Below are positions 51,036 through 63,130 of a DNA stretch of 64,000 nucleotides, piece by piece. The notes beneath the pieces are model-generated. The model worked only from the letters and a program-made list of their open reading frames with translations, did not search any database and had not been told where the DNA came from. The stretch is from Eublepharis macularius (Eukaryota > Chordata > Lepidosauria > Squamata > Eublepharidae), in contig NC_072805.1 of the NCBI RefSeq assembly GCF_028583425.1, positions 16,688,001 through 16,752,000 on the forward strand, written 5' to 3'. A program made the position numbers and the translations under genes. Numbering within the stretch: the first letter of the stretch is position 1; each line of letters opens with the position of its first letter.

Positions 51036-52219
51036 TTTTTTTTGAAAAATTTTTATTGGGTTAGGATCAATTATTTTCACATTACAATCAATTCTCCCAT
51101 TTTCCAATTTCTAACCCCCTCCCTTTCCCCCCCTTTTTGTTGACTTCCAACAGTTTTCCAACCCTTTGTCCCTTTTCCCTTACTCCTTTTAAATTCCTCT
51201 ATCTAACAAATGTATATTCTCCCTCTATTCTAAGCAATACTTCTTTAACTATTTTTAAAGCTCTGTACCCTAACTATGAGTCCTTATTTCCATATTGGAC
51301 AAACAATTTATCCCATTTTTCATAATTCAAATTTCAAATATTTCTATAGATCATAAACCATATAAATCATACATTCATATAAATCAAACAATTTGACTTA
51401 TACTCTATGTGTTACTCATTCTATCTTCTTCTTTCTGTTTTAGTTATATTTAATTACATTAGTATTTCTATTCCCCTTCAATAATAGATCTATATTACTG
51501 TCATTATATAATCAATCAACTTAACTCATATATATCTTCAGATAAACATATTCAATTTGGTACATTATACAAGTCTTACCAGAAAGAAAATATTATTAAT
51601 TAATCAGTCCTTATAGTTAACCCTTATGGTTAGTTATTTTCTATCGATATTCTATTTGTTAATCTATATATATCAATCTATTAACCTAACTGCTTAGAGA
51701 TTCACGTTTATCTCTTCTCCCCCCCGGTAAAGTCACCCCCCTCTACATTTTATTATACTTCAATAGTTCTTAAACTGCCACAGTTCTCCTCCCACCTCCC
51801 ATTTCTTCTCCAAATATTGTTTCAGCTTCTCCCAGTCTGTGTTAAACTGCCCTGAGTCCAGATTTCTCAGTTTTCTTGTCATCTTGTCCATTTCTGCCAT
51901 GTACAGCAATTTGTGTATCCAATCTTCAATAGTTGGCACTTCTTGTACTTTCCATTTTTGCGCATACAAAAGTCTGGCTGCTGCCGTCATGTAAAATATC
52001 AACGTCCTATAATGAGCTGGAATTCCCTCCATTCCCAAGTTTAGTAGCAGGAGTTCTGGGTTCTTATTTACTTGAAATTGCAAAATTTCACTCATTTCTC
52101 TTATTATTTCCCCCCAGTACTGCCTAGCTACCTCACACGACCACCACATATGATAGAGGGAGCCCTCATGCTTCCTGCATTTCCAGCATTTATTAGAAGT
52201 GTTCAAATTCCCTAGCGCA
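51036..52219 (-). mobile_element. L1 LINE, 5'-truncated, perfect 17-bp TSD
   Basis: TSD TGCTGAAGAGAGATTTT (51019-51035, 52220-52236). The minus strand encodes a 148-residue ORF2 C terminus with the CWKC-H zinc knuckle (CWKCRKHEGSLYHMWWSC), then a 0.7-kb AT-rich 3' UTR and poly(A). Young by its perfect TSD and open frame. Confidence 0.88.
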
Positions 52220-53121
52220 TGCTGAAGAGAGATTTTGATCAGTTGCTTCCACCAGTAGGAGATCTCTGGGGAGAGGAGGCCAGCCTTACATACTCCTTAT
52301 TAGCAGGGGAAATTCATTGCAACCCTTGGAAATCAGCCAGCTCAAGCAAGAGACAGACTCCTTCATAGCCGATAGAACAGCTAGATTTGAGTCCAGTAGC
52401 ACCTGAAAGACCAACAAGATTTTCTTGAGAGTCAAAGCTCCCTTCGTCAAATACAAGTAGGAATGGAGATCCCTGAGCCCTTATATCCCAGTCAGCAAGT
52501 AAGAGGGGTGTTACAAAGAGGGGAGCTGGGCTGTAAAATTGCAATGCAAAATGTCATCAGTTTGATTAGAACAGGGGAGAAATGCTTGGTGGTAGGCAAT
52601 ACAGAAAATTAGCATCTGTGGTGAGAAAAGAATCCCATGTCTTTATTCAGCCCTGGAGGGTCCATTGATCTGAATCTGTGAATGAACTCAAGTTCAGCAG
52701 TCTTTCATTGTTATCTCTGGAAGCTTCCTAGCTAGTAGTTCTCTGTGTAAGCAAACAGCTCAGCCTGTGCTCCTAACTCATGAATAGACTGCTGCTGCTT
52801 ATTATGGATGGCACGCTCTGTATGAGCGGCAAAACATGCTGGGACACAGGAGAACAAGAAGGGACAGCTTTCTCCTTCAGCTCCTGGAAAGCATCCACAT
52901 GATGCCGGAACTGGTTTTAGGAAGGGAAACTGGAAAGAGGCATCTGCTTACATATTCCCCTTTTCTTCCAAGGAGCTCTGTGTAAATCAAAAGCTTGCAA
53001 CTCTGTTGCCACCAGAGACTGGTTCAATGAAAGCTATCAAGTTCAATGAAAGCTATCAGACGAATTCAAAATATTGGTCAACAAAGAGGCTTAATAGCAG
53101 ATTGTTCTACAGGTAGCTGTG

Positions 53122-53127
53122 TTTATT
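53122..53127 (-). terminator. Likely poly(A) signal of SDR gene B
   Basis: AATAAA on the minus strand 43 bp past the stop codon. Confidence 0.55.
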
Positions 53128-53170
53128 TTCAACGGAGCGGATGGGTTTTCATCACATGTGGCCTGGTTAT

Positions 53171-53284
53171 TCACCAAGGAACAGTATTCCCTTCCCAGTC
53201 AAGAAAAGATCCAGTGTCTCGCTCAGTGACTGCGGAAAGTACTTTCACAATCCCTGTTGTGCTATCCTTCACTGTAGTCGGAAC
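53171..53284 (-). CDS. SDR gene B last exon with stop
   Basis: 114 bp including TGA, acceptor TTTTATAG. Encodes VPTTVKDSTTGIVKVLSAVT and ERDTGSFLDWEGNTVPW. Confidence 0.94.
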   Translation of the reverse strand, partial: VPTTVKDSTTGIVKVLSAVTERDTGSFLDWEGNTVPW

Positions 53285-56200
53285 CTATAAAACGGGGAAA
53301 GTCATCAGTTAGAAACGCCATAGATTTTGTCTGGTGCATGCTGGCAACCCACTGCAAATCTGATCCAAGATACTCGCAAGCACGGCTTTTATTTTTTCAG
53401 AGTTCTGGCATCTTTGGGGCATTCGGGACCTGGGCTGAGATAGGAATACGTCTTGAGTACTGGCAGGGCTTTTTTTCTGGGAAAAGAGGTGGTGGAACGC
53501 AGGGGGTTGCCCTCAGAGAAAATGGTCACATGGCCGGTGGCCCCGCCCCCTGATCTCCAGACAGAGGGGAGTTTAGATTGCCCTCTGCACCGCTGAGCAG
53601 TGCCACCAGGGGGCGGGGCCACCAGCCATGTGACCATTTTCAAGAGGTTCCGGAACTCTGTTCCACTGCGTTCCAGCTGAAAAAAAGCCCTGAGTACCAA
53701 TACCATTTTTTTTAAAGGAAAAAAGGACTGCCCCCAAGATAGTCCGCCTCTGAATACCAGTGCCTAGGAGGCAACATTAGGGGAAGGCCTCGGCCCCTGT
53801 GCCCTGTTGTAGACCTCTAGGGCAACCAGTTGGCCACTGTATGAGACAGGAGGCTGGACTTGACGGCCCACAGGTCTGATCCAGCAGGGCTCTTGGTGTG
53901 TTCTTGTCCTAAACAGAGTTATGCTCTTCCATTTCCATTGACGTTGCAAACTTCAGTTGCTCTGACATGCAGAGGCCAGAATTTTAACTGGGACAGGCCC
54001 CAGGGAGGGACCATAGAACACAGATCCGTCCGTTTCAAGGGCTATCTTTTGGCCTTTCAAGCGCTGCATGGCTTTTAGGGACCTGCTTAGCTGGAGGCTC
54101 CCCTGCTCCCCTATCTGCATCATGCTTGCACTGAAATGATCTGAGCAGGCTGTTCCGCAAATGCCTCACTGCGTGATCTAGTTCAAGGCCCACAGCCTTC
54201 TCGGTGGTGGCACTCAAGTTGTGGGAATAGCTATAGCTTTGTGGTAAAATACCACCGTTAAGTATATCCAGAGGAGGAAACCAGCCAGAGAGGCAGTTGG
54301 GCCTTTGGATGACCAAGGAATAAAAGAGGAATAAAAGATTGAAGAAAGATGGGGAGATGGCAGAGAAGCTCAATGAATTCTTTGCTTCTCTGTTCAGTGT
54401 GGAAATTGTGAGGTGTGTACCCAACCCTGAGCAATGATTTTCAGAGAGAAAGTCTGATGGACTGGATCAAATTAGTGGTGAGAGATGAACTTCTAGGTTT
54501 GCTGGGGAAATTAAAAACGAGTGTCTCTGGATCTTGCCGGCATATACTCATGTGTTCTTAGGGAACTCAAGGTGACATTGTTGATCAAGTTCCCAGTAAA
54601 AAGAACTTATCGCTAAAATCAGCCACTGTACCAGAAGACCGAAGAGTAGCAAATGTTACAATGATATTTAAAAGGGGGTCCAGAGGGGAACCAGAAAATT
54701 ACAGGCCTATTAGTCTAATGTCTTTCCCGTGCAAATTAGTAGAAACTGTGATCAAAGACAGCATTTTTAGGCACACAGAGGAACAAAACCTGCTGAGGGG
54801 GAATCAGCATGGCTCCTACAAAGGGCAGTCCTGCCTCATCCACCATTTGGAGCTCTTTGAGAAAGTAAAAAAGCAGGTAGAAAACGGTGACCTGGTAGAC
54901 ATTATATACCTGGACTTCCAAAAGGCTTTTGACCAAAGACTCTTGAGTGAACTTAGCAGTCATGAAATTAGAGGTCAGGTCCTCTTGTGGATTAAAAATT
55001 GGTTAACCAAAGAGAAGGAAGGCCTAGGAATAAATGGACTGTTCTCTCAATGGAGGGAAGTAAGTAGTGGAGTCCCACAAGGATCGGTATTGAACTATTT
55101 AATTTGTTCATAGGTGACCTGGAATTGGGGGTAAGCAGTATAATGACCAAATTTGAAGATGTCACAAAATTATTCTGGATAGTGAACACAAAAGTCGACT
55201 CTGAAGAACTACAAGAGGATCTCGAGAAATTGGGTGAATGAGCACCCATGTGGAAAATGAAGTTCAGTGTAGACAAGTGTAAGGTGGTATACGTTCGAAC
55301 AAAACCTCCTCCCCTCCCAGTTTTATGTACAGGCTAAAGGGATCTGAATTTGCTGAGGCAGAGAGACTCTCCACATGAGACATCTTACACAAGGACACTC
55401 AAGAGCAGAAGGCTATGTCAATTTCACCTCTCTACACAAGGTAGTTCAAAAAGACAGAGCCAGCAGAAATCACACTTCAGAGAGTTTGTTAATTTCATCT
55501 TCTCCTCCCCAAAGGGAAGGTGAAATTGGCAGAGCCTTCCTGCAGGAAAAGATGAAATTAACAAACCCTCTGAAGAGTGATCTCTGCAGGCTCTGTCTTT
55601 TTAAACTATGCTTCCTGGCTAACATTGAGTCTCCCTACACTTGAGCATCCTCATGTAAGATGTCTCGTGTAGAAAGACTGGAAAGAGACCTTGGGGTGGT
55701 AGTGAACAGCTCAATGAAAATATCAACCCAGTGCTGCAGCAGTGAAAAAGGCAAACTCTGTACTGGGGATTATTAGGAAAGGGACAAAAAATAAAACAAC
55801 CATTGTTATAATGCTCCTGTATAGATCTATAATATGGCCTCATTTGGAATACTGTGCAGATCATCACACCTTAAAAAGGACATTGCAGAGCTGGAAAAAG
55901 TACTGAAGAGGGCAAGCAAGATGGTTATGGAGTTGGAACACCTGTCCTATGAGGAACGGCTGCAGAGTCTGGAACTTTTCAGTTTAGAAAAGAGACAACT
56001 AAGAGTGGAAATACATGTTACGAAGTACCTAGGGATGCTCAAGTGAACTTCATTTCACGTGTCCCCCCTCCAATTTCCCATGCATTTGCTCACACAGTCA
56101 CACTTCAATTTGCTCTGTGTGAATACATTCACGCATTCGATATCAGTTCCTCCTCAACTGCTAAAAGTAGTTCAGGTTGTTTACAACTGCCAAATTCCCA

Positions 56201-59200
56201 CTTTCCCCCCACCTCCCACAGCCATTCATTGAAATGCAGGTCTGGACACTTTCTCACACTTTAAAGAAATGCAGATTAGCAGATCAGAGGAATCTAAAGT
56301 ACTAGCCCCACAGTGTCCATCCCTGAGAGTTCTCCCTGAGAAAACAGAGCTGAGACTTGGTGGCGGCGTTCATTTTCACTTGCAAATGCAATCACACAAA
56401 GGGAGCACCCTTGAAAGTGATATCCACGTATGCCAAGCAAGAGACAGCCTGCACGTGTATTGAAGACCGCCCATAAAATCTTGAATTTGAACGTCACCAG
56501 GTAATTTGCAACATGTATTTCCACTCTGGGGGGAGGGCATGAGAAAATCACTCATGGGGAAGAAAGAGTGGACAGAAAGAACGTCCCCTCCCAATATGCT
56601 AGAACTCAGGGGCTTCCAATGAAACTGATGGGCAGGAGATTCAGGACGGACAAAAGGAAAGACTTCTTTACCCAATGAGTGATTAAAATGTGGGGTTTGC
56701 TGCCAGAGGATGTAGACAAGTCCACAGTCATAGATAGCTTTAAAATGGGATTGGACAGATTTATGAAGGAGAGGTCAGTCAGTGGCTACCAGCCTTCTCT
56801 GCCTGAGACCACAGAGAGCTGCAGCCAATGACTGATGGAGCAATCAATCACCTGTCTCAGAATAAAGTAGACTGGTGCTTTCCTGTGATCTCTGTGCCTT
56901 AGGAGGTGCGCGTGGCATCCTCCCTTTTGGCCTCTAGGGGGAAGATGGGAACCATCTTATTTCAGGAGGTTTTTGGGAATTGAATTGTATTAATTTTTTT
57001 GTAAGTCCTTTCATAGGCACAAATATTCTACATGTTCTCACCTAGTCATTTTCACAGAAGATTACAGTCGTAACAACTGGAAACACAACATTAAAACAAT
57101 GAAAAGAGCAGTTTTAATCCTCTTTTGTTATGGATTTTATTCTCTTTTTAAATTGTGAACAAGCAATATTGCAGTGGAAGTGAACTGGTTCTTACCTTCC
57201 GTTTGAATCCTGCCTCTTTACACTGGAGGGGGGGAGGGGGTTGATTGCCACTCACAGGTGGTAAAAAAGGGGTGTGCGTGTGAGGTTCCAGGTGTGCATG
57301 GTGAGTTTTGGTAAAGACCAGACTAGCTCTTCCGCACAAGCTCTGAGGTCTTTTGTGTTCACCACAAGCATAGACCTCCCTGCCCCTGAGAACTGCCTTG
57401 CTATGCGCACCATCTGCTGCCATTTGCTTCAGGTCAGGTCCACCCCGGAGAATTCCTCGGAGGGAGAACTGCCCAAGTACCCTGATCCCCTCCCCCAACA
57501 GTCACTTACCAGCAGAGTTCCCATGGCAGTTTTCACCCAGCCAGGGTGGACGGAAAGGCAGAGGATCCCAAACTGTTTGTACCCCAAAGACTGGCATCTG
57601 GTGAGCATATTCAGGGCAGCCTGTGGGCAAGATGTATCACGAGGAAATAAAACATTATGTGAGAGGGATGAAAACATGTTCCAGCCAGAGGTCTGGAAGC
57701 CAAGGAGTGCCCATGAGCTTATGAACTTATAAAAACAAGGGAAAAGCCACGCCATTGTCTCAAGTTCAAACAGCAATTACAGGCACTTGCTAATCGACCT
57801 GGCTGATACAATTAAATATAAAAAGTCTGCGAGGGCACCCTGCTCTGCATGCAGAAGGGCCTGGGTGGAATCCTGAGCTGGGACTGCAGGGGGCAAGGCT
57901 GGGAATCGGGTTGCCAGCTCCAAGTTGGGAAATTCCTGGAGATCTGGGGTGTGAAACCTGGAGAAACCTGGAGAAAGTGGGGTTTGGGGAGGGAAAAGAC
58001 CCTTGGCATGGCATAATCCCATAGAGTCCACCCCCCAAAGTAGCCATTTTCTCCAGGTGAACTGATCTCTGTGGCCTGGAGACCAGTTGTAATTCCGGGA
58101 GATCTCCAGCCACTACCTGGAGGCTGGCAACCCTAACTGGGAAAGATGTCTGTTTGCTGACTTTCTCCCAAGCGTTCCCCCCATGGAAACACAATGCAGG
58201 GGGAGGGAGACAGTTTCCCCTTTTCTGCTGCCACACGTTCACACAATACTTCCACGTGGAGCAGCAGAAATGGGGAACTGTCTCCTCTCCACACTGTGTT
58301 TGCATGGGGAAAAAAGCTTGAGAGAAAGGCAGGAGCTGTCCCTCCCCTGGTGATAGCTTTCCAAGCCCATTTGCACTGTTTTTTTTTATAGAAGCCAACA
58401 CTTAAACTGATGTGTGTCTGAGCAGAGCACAGATTGGCTCAGTGGAGAACTTGTAAAAGAAATAATGTGTAGAGTGATCCACAGGTTTCAAGAGCCACTG
58501 ATGGTCTACAATGGCAGTTAAATTGTGAAAAGATCCCAAGTCTCTTCTGGAAATTAGAAGCACAGAGCCTGGGACATCCTGTATGTAACACAAGCGTTCT
58601 GCCGCTGAGCCACAGCCGCATGCTACATGTAAGCAGTGCTGATGGGTGGGAGAGGAATGGCAGGACGCTAGTGGCAAGTTCCAGCCTTCGCCCTCTTCTT
58701 TGTGACAGCCCTTCAGCACCATCAAGTCTCCACTTAGTCTTCCCTTCTCCAGGCTAAACACACCCGGTGCCTTCATCCTTTCCGTGTAGCACTTGTTTTC
58801 CAAACCACCACCCCCAACCATTTTTTGCTACCTTCTTCTGAACCATTCCATTTTGTCTGTGTCCTTCTTAAATTGCGGCGCCCGGAACTGGACACATTTG
58901 AGGTCTGACGAGGGTGGAATGGAGTGGAACTATTACTTCTTGTGACTTGGATGCCACGCTTCTGCTAATGCAGCCTAAAATCCCACTTGCCGTTTCCTCC
59001 AGGCACATCATGCCACTAACTTGTGATCATCTTATGACCCACTGCCATCCCCACCTCCTTTCCTCGTGCCCTTCTGCCAAGCAGGTATTCGGCCTCCTAC
59101 ACCTGCAGTTCCAAGACTGGGGCTGGCTGTCACAGAAGTCATGAAGCTGCCTTATACTGTGTCGGATCACTGGTCCATTAAGGCCGGTATTGTCTACTCA

Positions 59201-60382
59201 TTCCGGCAGCAGCTCTCTAGAATCTCCGGTAAGAGCTCTTCACATCACCTACTGCCTGCTTCTTTTAACTGGAGATGCCGGGGATTGACCTTGGCACCTT
59301 CTGCATGCCAAACAGAGGCTCTTCCGCTGAGCCACAGCCTCTCCCTAAATTCCTTACCTATCCATGTTAAATGGCTGAAAACAACAATGTTGTGGGCTTG
59401 AAACTTATGACAATGGTTTAGTGGGTAGAGGGGAATGCTCTGGGAAGGGTCGCATGACCTTAATCTTGGAGAGGTGACATCCTATGCTAAAGGGCTGAAA
59501 CCCATGCCTTCACAGGGCTTAAACCAGCACCACTTGGTTGGGGTGGTGGGGGGATGAGTTCTTAGAGGGGTCTGATCCCCCCCCAAGGGGCCAATCTTGG
59601 ACAAGTGTACTTTGAAGAAGAGCCAGAACATGCCACAGACTCAAAACCCATTCCTATGGGTCAGCTCACTTCGGACATGTACCCGGCTCACCTCACTTCC
59701 AACGAAAGGGCCACAAAGTCCCCTGGTCATACATCATTTCCTCCTAAGGGAGGAAAGGAATTCTGGGACAAAGGGCATAAAATGGAATGCCCCGTAAATG
59801 GGGAGGGTCACCCGTCACTTTTGCTGAAATCTCAGTTTTGATCCAAAGTAACCACTTATTCTTCTCTGCCATTTCATCATTTATTGATTTTAGTTACGGC
59901 CATTTTTGAATTTGTTTTGATTTTATAATGTTTTCCTCTTTTATTTTAAATTATAAATGATAAAGCACTCAGAGCATCTTGTGGACGGTGCAGTTAATAA
60001 ACACGTCAACGAAATAAATACAGAGGCAGAGTCCTGCTTTTTCTCTCGGACACGCCAAATAGGCTTCAATCAATATCCTACATAAAAGTGCCTTATAACA
60101 CAAACGAGCTAATTAAGTCACAAAATGTTGTATAAACTGGTGCAGCCTGTTATTTGTCATGTTAATGAAGTTATTCCACATATTAATGGAAAGTCCTGTT
60201 CTGTTCAGCACTGATGCCCATACCTTGCTACAACGGTAGGAGATGACTTGTGAGAGATGCCAACCAGCCATTTTCTCGATGGAGCCGAAGTCGCTGGAGA
60301 TGTTGATAATGGCAGCTTTGCTACAGCTTAGCCCATCCACAGGGCTTCTGAGGGCAGCAGTCTTCAGCAAGGGCAGGAACGC
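53171..60382 (-). CDS. Second C-factor/sniffer-like SDR, last 3 exons (5' part beyond window)
   Basis: Paralogue of the SDR gene at 36737-48922, same strand, directly upstream of it. Visible exons 60224-60382, 57510-57620 and 53171-53284 match that gene's exons 4, 5 and 6; two are identical in length and the first is 3 bp shorter. They encode the catalytic core (INISSDFGSIEK with Ser; VISYRCSK with Tyr and Lys), HPGWVKTAMG and the end WEGNTVPW. Residues needed for catalysis in this part are intact. I searched 60383-64000 on the minus strand for the NNAG exon and the start exon and found neither, so exons 1-3 should lie to the right of the window. Intron 3 is therefore over 3.6 kb, against 1.5 kb in the paralogue. 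The protein differs enough (for example SLGYKQFGILCLSVHPG) to suggest an old duplication with retained function. Confidence 0.92.
53464..53692. mobile_element. Palindromic hAT-like MITE
   Basis: CAGGGCTTTTTTTCTGGG to AAAAAAGCCCTG. Flanks AGTACTGG/AGTACCAA hint at a decayed 8-bp TSD. Lies 180 bp upstream of the last exon of SDR gene B. Confidence 0.78.
53745..53905 (+). repeat. CR1 3'-UTR fragment
   Basis: GGAGGCAACATTAGGGGAAG, GGCAACCAGTTGGCCACTG and TCCAGCAGGGCTCTT of the CR1 tail. Confidence 0.7.
55363..55680. mobile_element. PIF/Harbinger-like MITE nested in CR1
   Basis: GAGACTCTCCACATGAGAC against the inverse of TGTCTCGTGTAGAAAGACT. Interior as in 10718-10888. Confidence 0.72.
56003..56526. 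mobile_element. PIF/Harbinger-like MITE nested in CR1
   Basis: GAGTGGAAATACATGTTAC and GCAACATGTATTTCCACTC are near-perfect inverted ends. Interior matches 5623-6087. Confidence 0.75.
57510..57620 (-). CDS. SDR gene B exon 5-equivalent
   Basis: 111 bp, phase 0 to 0, acceptor GCCCACAG, donor GTAAGT. Encodes AALNMLTRCQSLGYKQFGIL and CLSVHPGWVKTAMGTLL. Confidence 0.94.
57908..58134. mobile_element. GGGTTGCCA-family element, full length
   Basis: GGGTTGCCAGCTCC to GGAGGCTGGCAACCCT; the least rearranged copy in the window. Confidence 0.7.
58163..58326. repeat. Hairpin repeat
   Basis: Inverted arms around CACGTTCACACAATACTTCC; the arms share CCCATGGAAACACAATGCAG/inverse and GAGACAGTTTCCCC/inverse. 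Probably a MITE; no TSD seen. Confidence 0.55.
58665..59075 (-). repeat. CR1 3'-region fragment
   Basis: CCTTCTCCAGGCTAAACACA, TGTCCTTCTTAAATTG and GCGCCCGGAACTGGACAC are the inverse of CR1. Confidence 0.7.
59138..59346 (-). repeat. tRNA-like SINE (GCTGCCTTATACTG family)
   Basis: GAAGCTGCCTTATACTGTGT start and tRNA-like end GGGGATTGACCTTGG, CATGCCAAACAGAGGC, GCTGAGCCAC. A second tRNA-like shred lies at 58555-58623. Confidence 0.7.
60224..60382 (-). CDS. SDR gene B exon 4-equivalent (catalytic)
   Basis: 159 bp, phase 0 to 0, donor GTATGG; acceptor TCTCCCGAG has a weak pyrimidine tract. Encodes AFLPLLKTAALRSPVDGL, KAAIINISSDFGSIEKMAGW and HLSQVISYRCSK. Confidence 0.9.
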
Positions 60383-60649
60383 CTCGGGAGAATCCCAACC
60401 AGTCTCTGTTAGACCGAAACGTTCCCCTGACTAGCAGCCCGCCTGCAAACCCTGTTACTCTAAATGAGGGGTCTCCATGTGAATTGGGGGGAATTGGAAT
60501 ACAAGGAGAAGCAGTGAGAGCGGATAACTAGCAGAATCTCCACCATACACCAGGATGGTTTCCTTAGAGAACTCTCTGAAAGAACCAGGCAGGTGTTCAA
60601 CAGGAATGGTTCTATCAAAGGGGCAGTAAGAGCAAACACACATGCAGGG

Positions 60650-61311
60650 CTTCCCTTGGGCTTGATCCAGAAACTGCAGCTGGTTCAGAATGCAGCTGCA
60701 CGGGTGGTGGCCAGAGCACCAATCATGGCTCATGTAACACCTATCCTCCGTCAGCTGCACTGGTTACCGGTTGAGTACCAGGTCCGGTTCAAGGTTTTGG
60801 TGTTGACCTATAAAGCCCTATGTGGACTGGGCCCATCATACCTTCGGGACCGCCTCTCCCCATATGTTCCCCAAAGGTCGCTTCGATCAGCCACTAAGCA
60901 CTTGCTGGTGGTCCCTGGCCCCAGGGAGGTCCGCCTGGCCTCTACCAGAGCCAGGGCCTTTTTGGTCCTGGCTCCAACCTGGTGGAACTCTCTGTCTGGG
61001 GAAACTAGGGCCCGGCAGGATTTGCTATCTTTCCGCTGGGCCTGCAAGACGGAGATGTTCTGCCAGGCATTTGGTGGGGGCTAGGCTGTCCTCTTGCCAG
61101 CCATACCGCTGAAGACCTTCCACCACCCATGCAGGAAAATGCTGTATTTTAATATTTGATACCCGCCAATTTTAATTGTTTTGATATGTTTTAATGTTTT
61201 TATAATGTTTTTACTGTTTTAAACTGTTGTTAAACCACCCTGAGCCCATCTGACGGGGAGGGAGGTCTAGAAATGTGATAAAACAAATAAACAAACAAAT
61301 AAACAAACACA
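60650..61311 (+). mobile_element. L2 LINE 3' end
   Basis: ORF C-terminal piece (LQLVQNAAARVVARAPIMAH, LRQLHWLPVEYQVRFKVLVL, TYKALCGLGPSYLRDRL) with stop at 61082-61084, then the L2 3' UTR (CACCCTGAGCCCATCTGACG) and an (AACA)n tail. It lies in intron 3 of SDR gene B. Confidence 0.88.
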
Positions 61312-61329
61312 CAACGTATGCAAAGGGCT

Positions 61330-61690
61330 AGCGCGCCCATAGAGGCCAGGTAGGCGGTGGCCTCAGGTGCAAGGGCCCTGGAGAGGTGCCGGAGGGGGTG
61401 TCGGGGGCAGCCAGCCAGCCCTGTGCCGCTACCGCCGCCGCCGCCACACGCCCCCAGCTGGGCGCAGCAGCCACAAGCTGCTGCCGGGGCAGCTTGCGGA
61501 GCATGGAGCTGCCTCCGCCCACCACCCCAGCCATCCACCGGCGAATGCCCTGGCTTGTGCTGCACGATGACGTCATTGCGCGATGACGTCATTGTGCATT
61601 CCGTGGCATGCGCGCGCTGTGTGTGTGCGGGAGGGGGGTTGCCACAGGTGCCAGAGACCCTGGCACCAGCAGTGCGTATGCACAGAGCTA
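61330..61690. repeat. GC-rich element with TGACGTCA steps
   Basis: Very CpG-rich; contains a CCGCCGCCGCCGCC-like run and paired GATGACGTCATTG repeats, like the interior of the hAT-like element at 43268. Ends not resolved. Confidence 0.45.
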
Positions 61691-62439
61691 ACAAGAATAC
61701 TGGAAGGAGAGAGATTCAGGGTTGGATGATATTTACCAGTGTAGGAGACAGAAGATGTCAGTAGTGAGTAGTGGCTGAGTGACCAGCACTTCGCAGCAAG
61801 AGGAAGGAGAAGGCTCAGGCATGTGCCTTAGGATAGGCACAGGGTCCCAGGAATACACACACAGAGTTATGGCTGGGCAGGCCAAATATACTGTAAAATG
61901 CCTCCTGGGGCAGGATTGTGTCTTCTGCCCGCAAAACAACAGCTTAATGTCTGTCCTTGGAGGTGAGACAATAAAAAGGGGAAGGGCTTGATTAAACGTT
62001 CCTGGGTGTTACTAAAGGTAATAAAAGTGATTGATGACTTGCAATTGTTGGGTGGGAAGGACTATCAGATGCCTGAGTAGCCTTGACTAGGAAGGTGAGT
62101 GAGGGAAGATCGGAAGGGTGAGGAGGAGATTAACTCAGGAACTCCTGGGAGACCTCTTGAGTCTTACATCTTTGCAGATCTCCGGGGTGTGGGGCTGCTA
62201 GCCAGTCCTGCCTTGTGACTTACGTTCCAGTGATTTTCCCTTCCAGCCAGATCGGGAACTGTTCTGCCTAGCTAGGTAACAAGCCATGTGCTTGAAGCAC
62301 ATGAGGAGAGGGGTTTATGACATAGCCATATTCATAATAATATTAATGATGATGACGACAACAACAACGACGACTGATATACCGCTCTTCTAGATAGATT
62401 AGTGCCTCACCCAGAGCGATGAAGAAGTTAGTGTTAAGT

Positions 62440-62560
62440 TGGTTTGGTGGATTACTATGTAATCTGCCTTGAGTCTCAGTGAGAAAGGTGGACTATAAAT
62501 GACATACATACATACATACATACATACATACATACATACATACATACATACATACATACA
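62440..62560. repeat. LINE/SINE 3' end with (CATA)n tail
   Basis: TGTAATCTGCCTTGAGTCTC and GGTGGACTATAAATGA followed by 60 bp of CATA. Confidence 0.65.
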
Positions 62561-63130
62561 GAAAGAGAATGAAAAAATGTAATCATACAGCATAAGACCA
62601 CCAACAAATACTTGAACACCCAATTTAAAATCCATTTCAGGGATTGTAAGGGGAAGTAGAAATACTGGCAGAGGAGAAAGAGGGAGGCAAAGCTGGGTTC
62701 TGAAAAGGAATGGCTAAGGTGTGGGGGTGAGGAAAAAGTACAGGATGAGTTCTTGACAAAGTGAAGATGCAGACAGCTGAAATTAATGTCCTGTTTCTTG
62801 CATGTGCCACTTAGCTGCCTCGTATCTTACCACTACTAGGACAGCAGTTCACCGTTAGAATTTTGTAACCATTTTGGGTACCTATTTCCCCCTTTGCCTG
62901 TTGGTGTGTACGTGTCAACTTTAAAATTTTTAAAACCTCCTTTTGTAAAGTCAATCACTTCTGCCCTGAGAATTTAATGGCTTCTGGCTTAGTGGAAAAA
63001 TGAGCAAAAATGAGGTGCATGTGGTTTAAGTTTTGGGTGACTACTAGAGCATCACTCCCTGACGTGATGACATCCCTTCTGGTTGGGTGCCGGAAGCAGC
63101 ATCGTGTGCTGGTGCGCCTGTCCACACTAA

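Larger units (their letters stand above)
48940..53110. other. Intergenic region between the two SDR genes
   Basis: Holds the promoter side of SDR gene A, a GGGTTGCCA-family element (50039-50182), an L1 (51036-52219) and a Penelope-like shred (52378-52455). No further exon recognised. Confidence 0.6.
54290..56880 (+). mobile_element. CR1 LINE, broken, with two nested MITEs
   Basis: Reverse transcriptase piece at 54661-55113 (NYRPISLMSFPCKLVETVIK, IIYLDFQKAFD, SSGVPQGSVL), then the C-terminal and 3' region (55690-56000, 56530-56800). The frame is interrupted by stops and shifts. Harbinger-like MITEs sit at 55363-55680 and 56003-56526. Confidence 0.85.

Noticed and set aside
59138-59346. tRNA genes in the SINE-like repeats (also 20741 and 30375)
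   Set aside because: A- and B-box-like motifs are present but there is no complete cloverleaf and the sequence continues into SINE tails.
60593-61084. 163-codon frame as a host gene
   Set aside because: L2 LINE C-terminal domain with the L2 3' UTR directly after it.
62501-62560. Possible CRISPR or satellite array
   Set aside because: Plain (CATA)n microsatellite at the tail of a retroelement.
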